Shown here: one piece after another, positions 21,177 through 34,400 of the stretch
How positions within the stretch are numbered: the stretch's first letter is position 1
Layout of the letters: each line of letters opens with the position of its first letter
From: Ovis canadensis
Taxonomy: Eukaryota > Chordata > Mammalia > Artiodactyla > Bovidae
Direction: 5' to 3'
NCBI RefSeq assembly: GCF_042477335.2
Contig: NC_091251.1
Coordinates: 31,636,501 to 31,700,500, forward strand
DNA length: 64,000 nucleotides
Notes under the pieces: model-generated
What the model was told of the DNA's origin: nothing
Databases searched by the model: none
The model's input: only the letters and a program-made list of their open reading frames with translations
Made by a program: the position numbers and the translations under genes

Positions 21177-22373
21177 TTAATATGAAAATGTGTTGCTCAC
21201 TCATTCAACATGAAATACTATTCTTTTCAGGCAGTAGGCTAAGTTTTAGGAGACAGAGAGTTAAATAACACTTTTGGAGAAGGAGGACTATATGCTAAAG
21301 CATGGACAAAAACTAGCTATTAATAGTAGCTCTCACCAGCTGAAATAAAGAATAGGTTTCCACAAGCTGGGATGGGTGGGGAGAGCATATGGTAGGAGAA
21401 AAGTGTGCTGGGACATTCTGATTCACCCCAAACTTTGGAAAACAAGAGCTGGTGATCCAGCTGGGCATTTACTGGAATCAAAGCTCATGCTGTGGAACAG
21501 GATGACATTTATTTGGCATCTTGGGTTGGTTTTGAGCCCTTGTGGGGTATGGAGTTAGGACCAATGCTGAGAGTTGTCTGAAAAGGAGACTTTGAGATAC
21601 TCCAGGCATATGCTGTGCTAGCTGTGGAACCAGAGAAAGGCTATTCTCCTCAATTCCACGTGGAACTCAACACTGCTGAATTATCTTGATGGTAGCTTTC
21701 AGCACATTGGCTGGTAGCCCCCTTGGGTAGGGACACTGGCATTTTCACAGAGCCCTGTCTGCAGCGGTCGTGGCAGAGGCTGTGAGTAGAGGACATTGAA
21801 GAGAGCAAACCAGAGCAATAAGGAAGAAAAAGGTGGATGCTGAATGAAGGATATGGCTGACAGACTGATTCCTGCATCTGTTGAGACGCACCTGAGGTCT
21901 TCCACTTAAAATTGGGGCGAGAATATAAATTCTGAACTGCTGAGATATCTCTATACATAAACATATTTATATTCTGATCAGATAGATAATCTTAAATCAT
22001 AACCACAAACTATTGAGTCCTGGAGACATCAGAGTATACTTTTTAATTTGTTTTTAGGGAACTACATCTCATTTATCTTTATGTCCCAGGACCTATCACA
22101 AAACTTGACATGTAGCAACTGGTGACAAAATATTTGTGGATTTATTTAACAAGGGAGTTGGGAGGGGTCAGAGAAGGAGGGTGCAGAGCATCACACATAC
22201 GTGCACATGCTGAACACTTGAGGATTTCTTCTCAATCTGACCAGACCCAGAATATGAAGCAGAAATGGAATCTGTGCCAAGGGGTTTCCAGCACCCTTTG
22301 AATTCTGCCTGGTGTGTATGAGGATGTACCGAGACAAGTTCCGTGGCAGTTAGAAAGTGAACTGGCTGCCAAG
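21177..22373. other. Upstream region of TMEM202
   Basis: No repeat that I recognise. It must hold the TMEM202 promoter and 5' UTR, but I see no clear TATA box or CpG island. Confidence 0.5.
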
Positions 22374-22454
22374 ATGGAGAGGGAGGAACAAACAGTCTTC
22401 ACCTTCTACTATCCCGAGGTTCCCAAAGTCAAGGGGGACCGGAGATACCGAAGG
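22374..22454 (+). CDS. TMEM202: TMEM202 coding exon 1
   Basis: Encodes 27 cytoplasmic residues from MEREEQ to GDRRYRR. It ends in phase 0 at a GTGAGG donor (22455). Intron 1 is only 241 bp. Confidence 0.92.
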
Positions 22455-25400
22455 GTGAGGAGATGGCTAGTTGTAGCTCAATGGGAAGAAGAGGACTTGT
22501 TTAGAGGTGGGTCTAGACAGAGTGTCCTAAAGATAGGGAAGAGATGACCCTGAGCTGTTTTTTTCTGGAAGGAGTAGGGAGAGATGTCCTAGGCTCACAT
22601 GTGGGGGTGCTTGAGGTAGAGAAGAGCAGGGACCCCGGGGAGTAAGGGTTATCTTCTTGGGTAGGCAATGTCTCCCTCATCCCTTGCCCTTGTAGCCTAC
22701 CCTCCCCACCCAACATCCGAGTGCCTTGATGCCACCCCAGAGGCGACAGCAGCATCTGGATCAGACACACACCTACATCCGAATGTTCTGTGGCAGCCTC
22801 TGTGGCTTTAGCCTCCTGGTGCTGATCTGCATGTCCCCACTGAACTGGGTGCAGTTCCTGGTGATCAATGATGGCCTTGAGCTCTACGCAGGACTCTGGA
22901 TCCCATGCAACCATGAGCTGTGCTGGAGCCACACACCCAAGCCACCCTGTGAGTGTCACTGAATTGAATGCTGCAGGCCCCACAGTTCCAGAATTTTCTG
23001 CCTCATTGGCTCTTCATCTCTTTTCCTCCGAGATCTTTTGACCTTCACCTCTCTGAGTCCAGAAGGGATCTCAGCCAGACTGTGAACATGGACGTCCTTT
23101 TCTCTGATATCCTCGGTGTACCCGTTCTCCTTCATACCTCAGGTCATTTCCTCTCCCAGATTATGAGCTGATAGCCTTTTCCTCTCTGTGAAGAACTTGT
23201 TTGTCATTTATGAGCTGTTCTTGTGATGCAATGAGATTTAGTCTAATGTGGTTTGCAGAAATAGGAGCGCTGGATCATAGCTGGAGGAAAGAGCCAAGTG
23301 TCTCAGCCTTGGTCAGTTTTAACTTTCAGGGTCAGTTTGTTCTGCTAACTGTAGAAGAGAAGTTGACTGTGTGTCAGATATGTAGTATAACAAATGCCAG
23401 ATATTTAGAGAATAAATTGTCAAATTTTTGTGAATTTAAGTAAATCTGAAGATGAAACACATAATATTAAGAAATAAATTTCTAGGGGAACTTCCCTGGT
23501 GGTACAGTGGCTAAGAATCCCAATGCAGGGGGCCCAGGTTCAATCCCTGGTCAGGCTACGAGATCCCATATGCCACAACCAAGACCTGGCACAGCCGAAA
23601 AATAAATATATTAAAAATAAATTTCTAGGACCATATGCATGAAGCTTTTCAACCAGAACTAAGACTTAGAGGAAAGCTAAAACTGTACTATACAGTTTCC
23701 CCAACATCCACCAAGAGATGCATTTATGCAAAAGGACAGGTACTGTGAAAGAAAGCATACAGGAGTAAAGTGTTTATTTCTCCGAAGATGAACAGGAGTC
23801 CAAAATTTGTGAGGAGGGGGCATCTATCCAACCCTGAAGTGGAGTATCACCTATTTGGCATGGGCTCATATTTAGGATGGGTTTCTCAGGTAGTTCTAGT
23901 GGTAGAGAACCCACCTGCCAATGCAAGAGACATAAGACATAAGGGTTCCATCCCTGGAAGAGGGCACAGCAACCCACTCTGGTATTCTTGACTGGAGAAT
24001 CCCATGGACAGAGGAATGTTGGTGGGCTACTGTCCATAGGGTCGCAAAGACTCAGACAAAACTGAAGCAACTTAGCATCCATGCACACATATTTAGTATC
24101 TGGAACTAAGGGATAGGATCCTAAAGTGAGATCTTCCAGAAGGAACTAAAATGAAAGGCAGGCAGACAATTCAACTACATCTTCAACTAAAACAAAAACT
24201 AGAGAAAATAATTGTAACAAATACGAAAGATAGAAGGTTAATGGCCTTAATATATATTAGATGATATACAAGTTTTTATTATAATAAAATACCTCCACAA
24301 ATAAACTTTTTGTAAACAATTTATAAAACAGATACTGCAGATAGAAACATAGAAAAAATTACTTTAACCTCAATCTGTCATTAAAGAACAGCAATCAAAT
24401 GAATGAGATAGGATGTTTAGCCATGATATTAACAGAGATGTGTAAATGGTAATATCTGTGCACAGTGCTGCACACTCTCACAGCATGAGAACAACCAAAG
24501 CAGTATGATAAGTGCATTCAGAGATTTACACTCACTAACTTCATTTCTAGAGAAATGGAGTAAGAGATAGAGGCCTAGCGACTTCCCTGGTGGTCCATTG
24601 GTTAAGACTCTGCTTCCACTGCAGGGGGCACTGGTTCAGTCCTTGGTCAGGGGAACTAAAGATCCTACATGTCTCACGGTGCATAAAATACAAATAAAAA
24701 TAGATAGAGGCATAAACATTAAGCTGCAGTTGTATTTATGTTACTGGGTACCCAGGCTAAACCTCAGGCTTTGAGATTATTATTTAAAAAATTTTTAATA
24801 ATTTTGTTTATTTTTGGCTGTTCTGGGTCTTTGTTACCATGTGGACTTCTGTCTAGTTGCGGTGAGTGGGCTTCTCACTGCAGCGGCGTCTCATCGCAGA
24901 GAGTGGGCCCCAGGGCATGTGGGCTTCAGTAGGTGCTGCACATGGGCTCAGTAGTTGCAGCTCCCCCGCTGTAGAGCTCAGGTTCAGTACTAGTGATGCC
25001 TGGGCTTGGTTGCTCCAGGCATGGGGGATGTTTCCAGACCAGGGATCAAATCCGTGTCCCCTACATTAGCAGGCAGATTCCTTACCACTGAGCCACCTGG
25101 GAACCTCCTATTTAAATCTTTAATGAATCAGAATCTTGAAATGTTGTCACTTAAGCAGTAATTTATTTCTTGGAGCCTTGAATTCACCTATGAGGCCAAC
25201 TATTGTTTAGAGAATGTCAACTGAGTTAAGTACACAGTTGTAAATATCCACCCTATTTCCAATGTTGTGCTGTGCTTAGTCGCTCAGTTGTGTCCCACTC
25301 TTTGCGACCCCATGGATTGTAGCCCACCAGGCTCCTTTGTCCGTGGGGATTCTCCAGGCAAGAATGCTGGAGTGGGATACCATGCCCTCCTCCAGGGGAT

Positions 25401-28400
25401 CTTCCCAACCCAGGGGTCAAACCCAGTTCTCCAGCATTGCAGGTGCATTCTTTATCAGCTGAGCTACCAGGGAAGCCCATTTCAGTGTTAACTATCCTAA
25501 TTCTAGGGTCAGTAATTAATCTGCAATACAGATTTCGTTAGGAATGCCCCAAATGTTATCAGTATGTCTAGGATTCATCAGCCTGTAATAATAACATGCT
25601 ATTGTAAGGCAAGTGCAGAGAAAAAGAGAGCGAGCCAAGCAGTCAGGCAAGAAAAGGGAGATTTATTAGAGGGAAAAGAGAGGGTGACTGGCCCTTAAAG
25701 AGAACCAGCATCCTCCCTTTCTGACGGCAGCCTTCTTATACCCCACCAATGAAAAATTCTCTGAAGGGATGGTCACATAGCTGGAGGTCTGGAATCTGGT
25801 GGTCTTGCAGCTTTGAGAAGATAGGCGCCAGTGAGATAACAGGATGCCATTTGGGGAATTTGGTCAATCTCAAGGATCACTGTGATTTATTCTTTGTTTG
25901 CGAGGTCGACATTATGAGCCATCTTATCAGTGAGACCCCATGTGGACCCTATCATTCCAGCCTTTTTGATTTAGGATAAAGGCCGAAGGTCAGTCTTCTG
26001 TAACTGCTTCCTGTAGGACAGGGGCATCATGGGGGTGAGATAAGAAAAGGTTGGAATGTAGGTTAAGGGGATTTGTGTAAGGTCAAAGTTTTTGATAATC
26101 TGAGTGAGTTAGAAGTAGCTTGTAGATAATTCGGTTGGTGAGGGCTTGTAAGCGATCCTGCCACTGTAAGAGTTACACTGGGCTCCATAGAGGTGACGAG
26201 AGTTGGGGTCTGGAGCCCTGGGCACCTTCAGTCTTCAGTGGTGAGTCCGAGGAGGCTGGGCAGAGCTGGGTTGAAGGACTCCTGCTCAGGACCAGGAGGG
26301 GATGTCCAGATTCCTGGAGAGGGATTTGGGCAGTCAACCTTCCAATGTCCCTTTATGCCACAGCTGGGACATGGACTTGGAGGAAGCCTTGGCTATAGGC
26401 ATGAATGAGCCCGGTGTCTTTCTTTACCACATTTGAAACGGGCCCAGGTGTTTTCCGTTCTTTGCTGGTTGGTGGAGGCTTGGAAACCATGTGGGACAGT
26501 GGCTAAAAGGTGGTCTTTGGCCTGACCTCATTGGGCCTTCTCTAGCTTTGCCTTTTCTTCCCAGTTATTGAAAATCTTAAAGGCTAAATTTAAAAGGTCT
26601 CGTTGAGGGAGTTGAGGGCCTTCTTCTGCCTTTTTTGGTTTCTTTTGGATATCTGGGGACGACTGGGACATAAAATGGGTCTAATTTTGTGTATTTTTGT
26701 AGCACTTCCGTTAACTTGGCTAGAAATTGTGCCGGGGTTTTCGTCTAGTCTTTGAGTTACTTCCTGGAGCTTAATCAAAGTTGAGGACTTTATGCCCTGC
26801 CTTTTGAAGGCCCACAATGAGGCAAGCAATCATAAGATCTGGCTGCTCCAGATCTCCCTGCCTGATAATCCCAGCTGGGATCATCTCCGGGGCGGGGAAG
26901 CCCCTATGGGCTCAGTGTCGTCTGTTCTGTGTATCTCATCAGCATGCACCTGAGAGGCTTGCCATATTCCTTCCCTCTCTTCTGGGAGAAGAGTGGGTGA
27001 AAGGATGATGTAAATATCATGCCAGGCTAAGTCATAAGACTGGGTAAGATACTTGAATACTTTTAGATAATTATCAGGATCTGAGGAGAAGGAGCCAAGA
27101 CTCTCTTCAATCTGAGCTAGATCAGTGAGGGAGAATGGGACATGAACCCCAACAGTGCCTTCTGCTCCAGCTCCTTCCTGTAAAGGGAGGAGTGGAGCAA
27201 GGGAAGGAGTGGGGTCCAGCGGTGAAGTTTCCTGTTTTAAAGTTGTTCAGGACCGGGTACACGGAGGGCATCTAGGAAGGTCCCGGTAAAGCCATGGGAC
27301 ACTCAGGGTAGAGGGTGGGGCTGAGGTCTCCGTGTATCTCAGGCACAGGCTGGGGAGGGGGGTTGGGAGCTGGAGGCCTGCGCTTGAGAAGGAGGAAGGT
27401 AGGAGGGTTCGTAAGATAGAGGTTGTGGCACAGGGTCTGGGGCAGCTGCAAGGGAATCGGGAGCGCTAGGCATGGGCTGTGGTCAGGAGGGTGGAAGGAA
27501 GAAGTCTGAATAGGGAACAGGAAACACCGTATTGGGAGGATGTGGCCCAGAGTGGGCTAAGAGTACTTGAGAAGTAGAACAGAATTCACAGAGGGGGTCG
27601 AGAGCGAAGAGCAAAGAAAGCCTGAACGTAAGGGATTTCTAACCACTTACCATTATGGCGGCAGAAGTTATCAAAAGTCCTATAGAGGATTATACTAGAG
27701 AGTTCCGTTTTCTGGCCACTGGGACGTGTTACCAAGTCTGTATTGCGGCCAGACAGTGTTAGAATAGTAAATAAGTCTTTTTGGTCTGATCTCCCCTTGG
27801 AAGCTCACACCTTTTAGGTTTCGGAGAAGACATCCTAGAGGAATAAATTTTGAGGGCGGGGGTTGAGAATTTCCATTTGCGGCCGAATAGGGAGGTTAGC
27901 TGCTACTGCTACTAAGTCGCTTCAGTCGTATCTGACTCTGGGCGACCCCATAGACGGCAGCCCACCAGGCTCCCCCGTCCTTGGGATTCTCCAGGCAAGA
28001 ACACTGGAGTGGGTTGCCATTTCCTTCTCCAATGTATGAAAGTGAAAGTGAAGTCGCTCAGTCGTGTCTAACTCTTACCGACCCCTTGGACTGCAGCCTA
28101 CCAGGCTCCTCCATCCACGGGATTTTCCAGGCAAGAATACTGGAGTGGGGTGCCATTGCCTTCTCCGATAGGGAGGTTAGACAAGGGCGAGAGAAAGTGA
28201 GGAGAAAGATCCGAGAGAAAAGGCGTCCCTGTTCTCAGGATTTTCTCAGAGAGTAATAATAGTCTGCTTTGAAATGGGCGTCCCCTATTTCAAAGTCAGA
28301 TGGGGCACAAGGCCAAGGGCCAGAGGGCAGTGGGGATCCTCCCACCTAGTGCTAGGACTTGGAAATGAAGCGAGAGAGAGAAAGAGAGAGAGAGGAGAGA

Positions 28401-31400
28401 GGAGGGAGAAGAGAGAGAGGAGAGAGAGAGAGAGGATCCAAGAGAATGGGATTTCACTCACCCTTGTAACTGATGGATGAAATGTGGGCCAGCGTGTGGA
28501 TGTCAGTCCAGTTGGGATTTCACTCACCCTTGTAACCGATGGATGAAATGTGGGCCAGCGTGTGGTTGTCAGTCCAGCAAGGCAAGTGGAAAGTCCCGTC
28601 CTCGAGCTCGTGCAGTTTCTCGGCCAGGTCCAAGGGAGGGGCCCACCGGAGGTAAGGCGAGTGCAGAGAAAAAGAGAGCGAGCCAGGCAGTCAGGCAAGA
28701 AAAGGGAAATTTATTAGAGGGAAAAGAGAGGGTGACTGGCCCTTAAAGAGAACCAGCATCCTCCCTTTCTGACGGAGTCCTTCTTATACCCCACCAGTGA
28801 AAAATTCTCTGAAAGGATGGTCACGTAGCTGGAGGTCTGGAATCAGTGGTCTTGCAGCTTTGAGAAGATGGGCGCCAGTGAGATAACAGGATGCCATTTG
28901 GGGAATTTGGTCAATCTCAAGGATCACTGTGAATTATTCTTTGTTTGCAAGATCGACATAATGAACCATCTTATCAGTGAGACCCCATGTGGACCCTATC
29001 AGCTATTATTGCCCAAGTTCAAAAACTACAAACTTTTACCTACTGGACTGCAAAAATTTAGCCACGTCTGCCATGGTGTCCCCAGTCATTTCTGAGACTT
29101 TCACTGGGGCTATCTCAGATGGGCTCAGATGGGCTCAGATGGGTTCATGTTCCTTCGTCCTAGACTTACTTCAGGCCGCTGTTCCTCTACCTCTTTCTTC
29201 CCCTGGTTCTAGATTACTGATAGCCTCTGTGCTGTATTGGTGATGGGATGAAGAAAGAATGGGAGTAAAGGGTGCAATCCTTCATTTCTACTACTAGGTC
29301 TCAGCGTGCAACAGACCTTTCTGCTAATTTCCTACATAAGTGAGATCAGACCATAATGTAAAGGAAAGTGTGTTGCCAGTGAGAGGGACTTGAACTGTTT
29401 TGCAGAAGGTAAAGAAAGCCTGGGTCTTTAGTCCAGAGCCAGGACCCTGGGAACCGTCACACAATAAACACCCACAAGCTGTGTAGGGATGTTTGATTCT
29501 AGTGTATCCAGTAGGTACGGGTGAATCTAAATACAAAGAAGGTTTCAGAACTTCCTCTCCAGAGTGCTAGGTATCCATCCAAAATCTCTTGTATTCCAAA
29601 ACCACATCCTTCGGGCACTTCCGCTGAGCCTGGGGGAGTTTTGATCTTACGCTCCTGGAATGGAGGCACAGTGGCAGCAGCTTGGAGGTTTAAATTTGGC
29701 TAAATAAGTGGACTGATTGCTCTGCTTGTCTCCAGCAGCACCTTCCTCATCCTCAAAGCCAATGTCTACTTTCCATCTCCATCTACTCAATCTGGCTCCT
29801 TCAGAGTTAAAAGGTACTAGATTTCTTCGGAGTACTGCTACCCTGTCCTGGCTTTGATTTTTGCTGAAGGCACTAGAGTGAAGTGAGGGGAGCCCTCTTG
29901 GAACATCTCATTACCAGATGACTTCTTTACTCTGCTCTTTATTGTTCCTCTTTTGATGTTGTTGGAAAAGGAAGGTTTGCTTTATTGAGGAACCTAGCAA
30001 CCCGGGGAGAAGGTGGGCTTGTGTCCAGACACCAGCTCTGAAGATTCTGCTCCATCATGAAAGCTTCTCAGATGGTAAAGAATCCACCTGCAAGGCAGGA
30101 GACATGGGTTCGATCCCTGGATCGGGAAGATCCCCTGGAGAAGGGGATGGCTACCCACTCCAGTATTCTTGCCTGGAGAATCCCATCAACAGAGGAGCCT
30201 GATGGGCTACAGTTTATGGGGACGCAAACAGTCAGACACGACTGTGCATGTAATTTATATATTTTGTATCTATGAATGTTTCTAAAGGGAGAATCATTTG
30301 GGAAGGAGGTCAGAGTCTTCATTATCTTCCATTGTGTGCAGACTTTTTTTCTGATTGGTTGGTGGTGAGGTAACAGGGTGGTGTTTTAGGAACCTTGTGC
30401 TCAGGCTGAAGTCACCATCCTTTATGTGGGTGGGGGCCTTAGTTCCCAGTTTCAGGACTTAATGAAGCTCAGGTTCTTTTTTTGTTTGTTTTTTGTTGCA
30501 CTGGGTGTTTGTTGCTGTGCGTGGACTTTCTACAGTTGCGAAGAGCAGGGGCTACTCTTCACATGGGCTTCTCATCGTGGTGGCCATCTTTGTTGTGGAG
30601 CACAGGGCCTAGGGCACTGAGGGTTTCAGTAGCTGCTGTCTGTAGGCTCCAGAGTGAAGGCTCAGTAGTGGTGGCCTAGGCGCTTAGTTGCCCCTCAGCA
30701 TGTGGGATCTTCCCAGACCAGGAATCGAACCGGTTTCCCCTGCATTGCAAGGTGGTTCTTAATCACTAGACCACCAGGGAAGCCTGAAGCTCAGGTTCTT
30801 GCTATCTCATCACAGAAAGAATTCAGGGAAAGACAAAGTTGATAGGTAAGAAGTGGATTTATTTAGAGAGAAACGCACTTCACAGACAGAGTGTGGGCTC
30901 TCTCAGAAGGCAAAAACCAGCATGCTCTTTCATCTCATGTTGTCTTCAGTTCCCCACTGCTTCCTTTTGGGGTGTCAACAGCCTTAAAAGAGATGAGCAT
31001 CTCATGTGACCAAGCCCATTTGTTCACAAGAGTGGGGTGGCTTCCAGCCCTACACCTCTCACTTTCCAGAGACTCTTGGGCAGTTTTCCTAATAATGGAA
31101 GGGGATCTTGTCCATCACTTACAAACTGCCAAATGGTTTCTCAATTCACTGAGAAACGCTACTTCTTTCTAGTTGGCCAGTGCCCCCTCCTGTCCAGGCA
31201 GCTTTTCCATGCTACCTGGTGGTGCTCTGAAGTACAGAATCACTGATTGGGCTGACACTAAGAATAGCAGCAAGGATATTATCAAGTTTTCCAGATGATC
31301 TGGACTTCTTCTCTGCCAAATTGAAAGTGATGTCTCTTCCAGGATGTTAGCTTCATTGTCTTCCCTAACTGGGAGGCTTGTTTTGCTATTCCCGCAACCT

Positions 31401-34400
31401 AAGTCCACATCAATGCATGTCCTTAAAGAAAGCTTAGAAATATTTGGGTACAGGTGACCCACATGGGTGTTCCTTCTATCCAGGGTGCTCCTCTCTGGAC
31501 CAAGATTTCTTACTGACATGTACAAGTAGGGACTTTTGTAACAGGTTCTAAAATTTTTGAAACATTAATAGGTAAGCTGCCATATAAACTGTTGGTTAGG
31601 GCTTCCTTGGTGGCTTATTGATGAAGAATAACCAGCCAATGCAGGAGACATGGGTTCGATCTCTGGTCCTGGAAGATCCCACATGCCATGGAACAACTAA
31701 GCCTCTGTGCCACAACTACTGAGACTGTGCTCTGGAGCCTGCAAGCCGTGACTACTGAAGCCCGCACACCCTAGGGCCAAAGCTCTGCAATAAGAGAAGC
31801 CACCACGTTGAGAAGCCTGCACGCCACAGTGAAGAATAGCCCCTGTTTGCCACAACGAAGACCTGGGGCAGCCCAAAATAAATAATTTCATTTTAAAAAA
31901 TTGTTGTTTAGAAGCTAAAATATGATTTCTTCTTACAGGATGTAGAGGCTTGAATTCAGCTTTCAGATCTTTGTTTTGTTACATGAAATTTAGAAAAAAA
32001 CTATGAAGTTAGCCAAATGTAGCTGTTTGAGACTCTGAAGCTAAGTGCTTAGTTTGGTTAGATAATTTGTTGCATATCGTTATCACGGTAGACATGGTTC
32101 CTCTAAGGGTTTAGGCTATACTATGCTGCAAACCTTTAGTTGTTCTCATGGAATTGTGAGTGATCTTGTTTACGGAGTTTTCAGGCGAAGAGAAACTCAG
32201 ACTAAAAGGATGGTTAAGAAGAACGTGAAAGTAGTCTTCCCCTCGTGGTAGAAGAAAGACTAGACTGTAACATCTTAGACAGGAGTTGAACTGGATATCT
32301 TAGTCCTCTTTTGTGTTTTAAATATCGGAACTCATGTGAACCAGTATAAGCTAAAGAGTGAACTTCTTTGTAGAGATTCAGAAGAATCTCATAACTCCCA
32401 AAGGCAGGAAGTTTTCTGGACCTCGGGATTCCAGAGGAGACTGTGATCTCAGGCAAAGAAAATCAAGCCAACTAGTCATTCAGTCCCTCCTGAACTCCTT
32501 TGTCTCTTCACTTTGGTTATGCTTTATTTTATCTCTACAGCTCAGTTTTTCCTGTTTATTAGTATATAAGTGCCTGGAAAGGGGGCTATCCCAGGCTAGC
32601 TTTATGTCTTCTTGGTTCAAGTAAGCAAAAGAGGAAAGTAGCATCAATCAGTCCCAAATCCAGATAGCCAAGCACAGGAATTAAACTGGTACCTTTCCTT
32701 GGTCCTACTAATGATAGTCAAAGGAGTTGTAGGCAAGGGTCCAGGGCTTGAGACAAGGGCTGTGAGGGCCCATGGAAGACTACAGGCTCAATACTGCAAA
32801 AGATGCTTCTCACACTGGGCTTCATGCAGCTCAGTCTAGCTGATGGCCCTAGCTGGCTAGCTCTGTATATCATTTTATTTGTTTATTTTTGGCTGTGTGG
32901 GTCTTTGCTGCATGGGCTTTTCTCTAGTTGTGGTGAGTGGAGGCTACACTCTAGTTGAGGTGCACGGACTTCTCTTTGCAGTGGCTTCTTACTGCAGAGC
33001 GCAGTCTCTAGGGCTCTTGGGTTTCACTAGTCATGACACAGGGGCTCAGTAGTTGCAGCTCTAGGGCTCTAGAGCATTGGCTCAATAGTTGTGGAGCAGT
33101 GGCTTAGTTGCCTCCAGGCAGGTGGGATCTTGCCGGATCAGGGATTGAACCCACGTCCCTTGCATTGGTAGGCGGATTCTTTACCACTGAGCCACCAGGG
33201 AAACCCCTAACTGGCTAATTCTGAATGACCTAGTTTTCAGAAAATGTGCTGCCCTTGGGTTTTCATGTTTTAATGTGGCTAACTTGTTGAGGCCATATAG
33301 CACCTGACCTCTGTGAGTAAAAGGGTGAAAAAGAAAGTGAAAGTGAAATTTGCTCAGTCTTGTCTGACTCTTTACGACCCCTTTGGAATTTTCCAGGCCA
33401 GAATAATGCAGTGGTAGCCCTTCCCTTCTCCAGGGGATCTTCCCAACCCAGGGATCGAACCCAGGTCTCCCACATTGCAGCTGGATTCTTTACCAGCTGA
33501 GCTGCAACGGAAGCTCAGAAATATTGGAGTGGGTAGGAGGGTGGTTTCTCTTAATGGAAATTACTGTTATTGATTTTTGTTAGCCAGTGGTATGTTCTAG
33601 ACAACAAAATAAAACTTAAGAGGCAGTTTGTGGACAAGAATAAGCTTGGTAGTCTTCTCTCTAAGGTTACTTGGAAGCTGGACTTGGCTTTTTAGGCATA
33701 AAAGTGCTTAGAGAAGTTTTCCTGGTAGGGATGAGCTGGCCCTTGTTACATTGAGACAGAAAATAAGCTAGATGAGGAAGCACCCTATGAAGAAATTGAA
33801 GATATTGGTAGATCTGTGGTACCTCAGTAAAGATACATCTACTTGTAAGTTACTCCATTTCTTAATTCTCCTGTAAAACTGGGGAAGATAAAATACAGAA
33901 GAATTGTTCTATATTGCTGGGGAAGTCAAGCGAAGGATCTATTTCATGTTAGGGATATAGTAGCAAAAAGTAAGCGTTGTCGGGGCTTCCTTGGGGGTCC
34001 AGTGATTAAGAATCAGCCTTGCAATGCAAGGGACACAGGTTCAATCCATCCCTGGTTCAGGACAATCCCATGCTGAGGAGCAACAAAGCCTGCTGAGCCC
34101 ATGTGCTGCAGTCTCTAAAGCCCACTCACCTAGAGTCTGTGCTCTGCAACAAGAGAAGCCACCTCAGTGAGAAGCCTGCCTGCCCCAACAAAGAGCCCCC
34201 ACTCGACTCGCCACAAGTAAAGAAAGCCTGAGTGCAACCATGAACACCCACCACAGCCAAAAAATAAAATAAATACGCAAATAAATATTTAAAAAAAAAA
34301 AAACAGGAAGGGTTGGCATGTTCCCTCTTCTTTCTTACCAACACCCAGTCTGAAGGGGCAGAAACAAGGAGAGCAGAACCCTGGAGCCAAGAGATGAGCA

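Larger units (their letters stand above)
25603..29001 (-). mobile_element. Class I (gammaretrovirus-like) endogenous retrovirus, defective, in TMEM202 intron 2
   Basis: Two directly repeated LTRs of about 350 bp bound roughly 2.7 kb of internal sequence. The flanks carry an identical 5-bp target duplication GCTAT (25598-25602 and 29002-29006). In its own (minus) sense the 5' LTR is on the right. Each LTR has a TATAAG box and an AATAAA signal. The internal region carries gag-like remnants, including a CCHC zinc-knuckle stretch near 26,335-26,380 and a capsid-like stretch near 26,590-26,830. Pol and env are essentially absent. It is a fossil with many breaks. The LTRs differ by roughly 4-5% by eye, suggesting an age on the order of ten million years. 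It lies antisense to TMEM202. Confidence 0.88.

Noticed and set aside
26135-26408. Plus-strand open frames of 70-90 codons within intron 2
   Set aside because: They lie over gag-like remnants of the antisense endogenous retrovirus and have no independent support.
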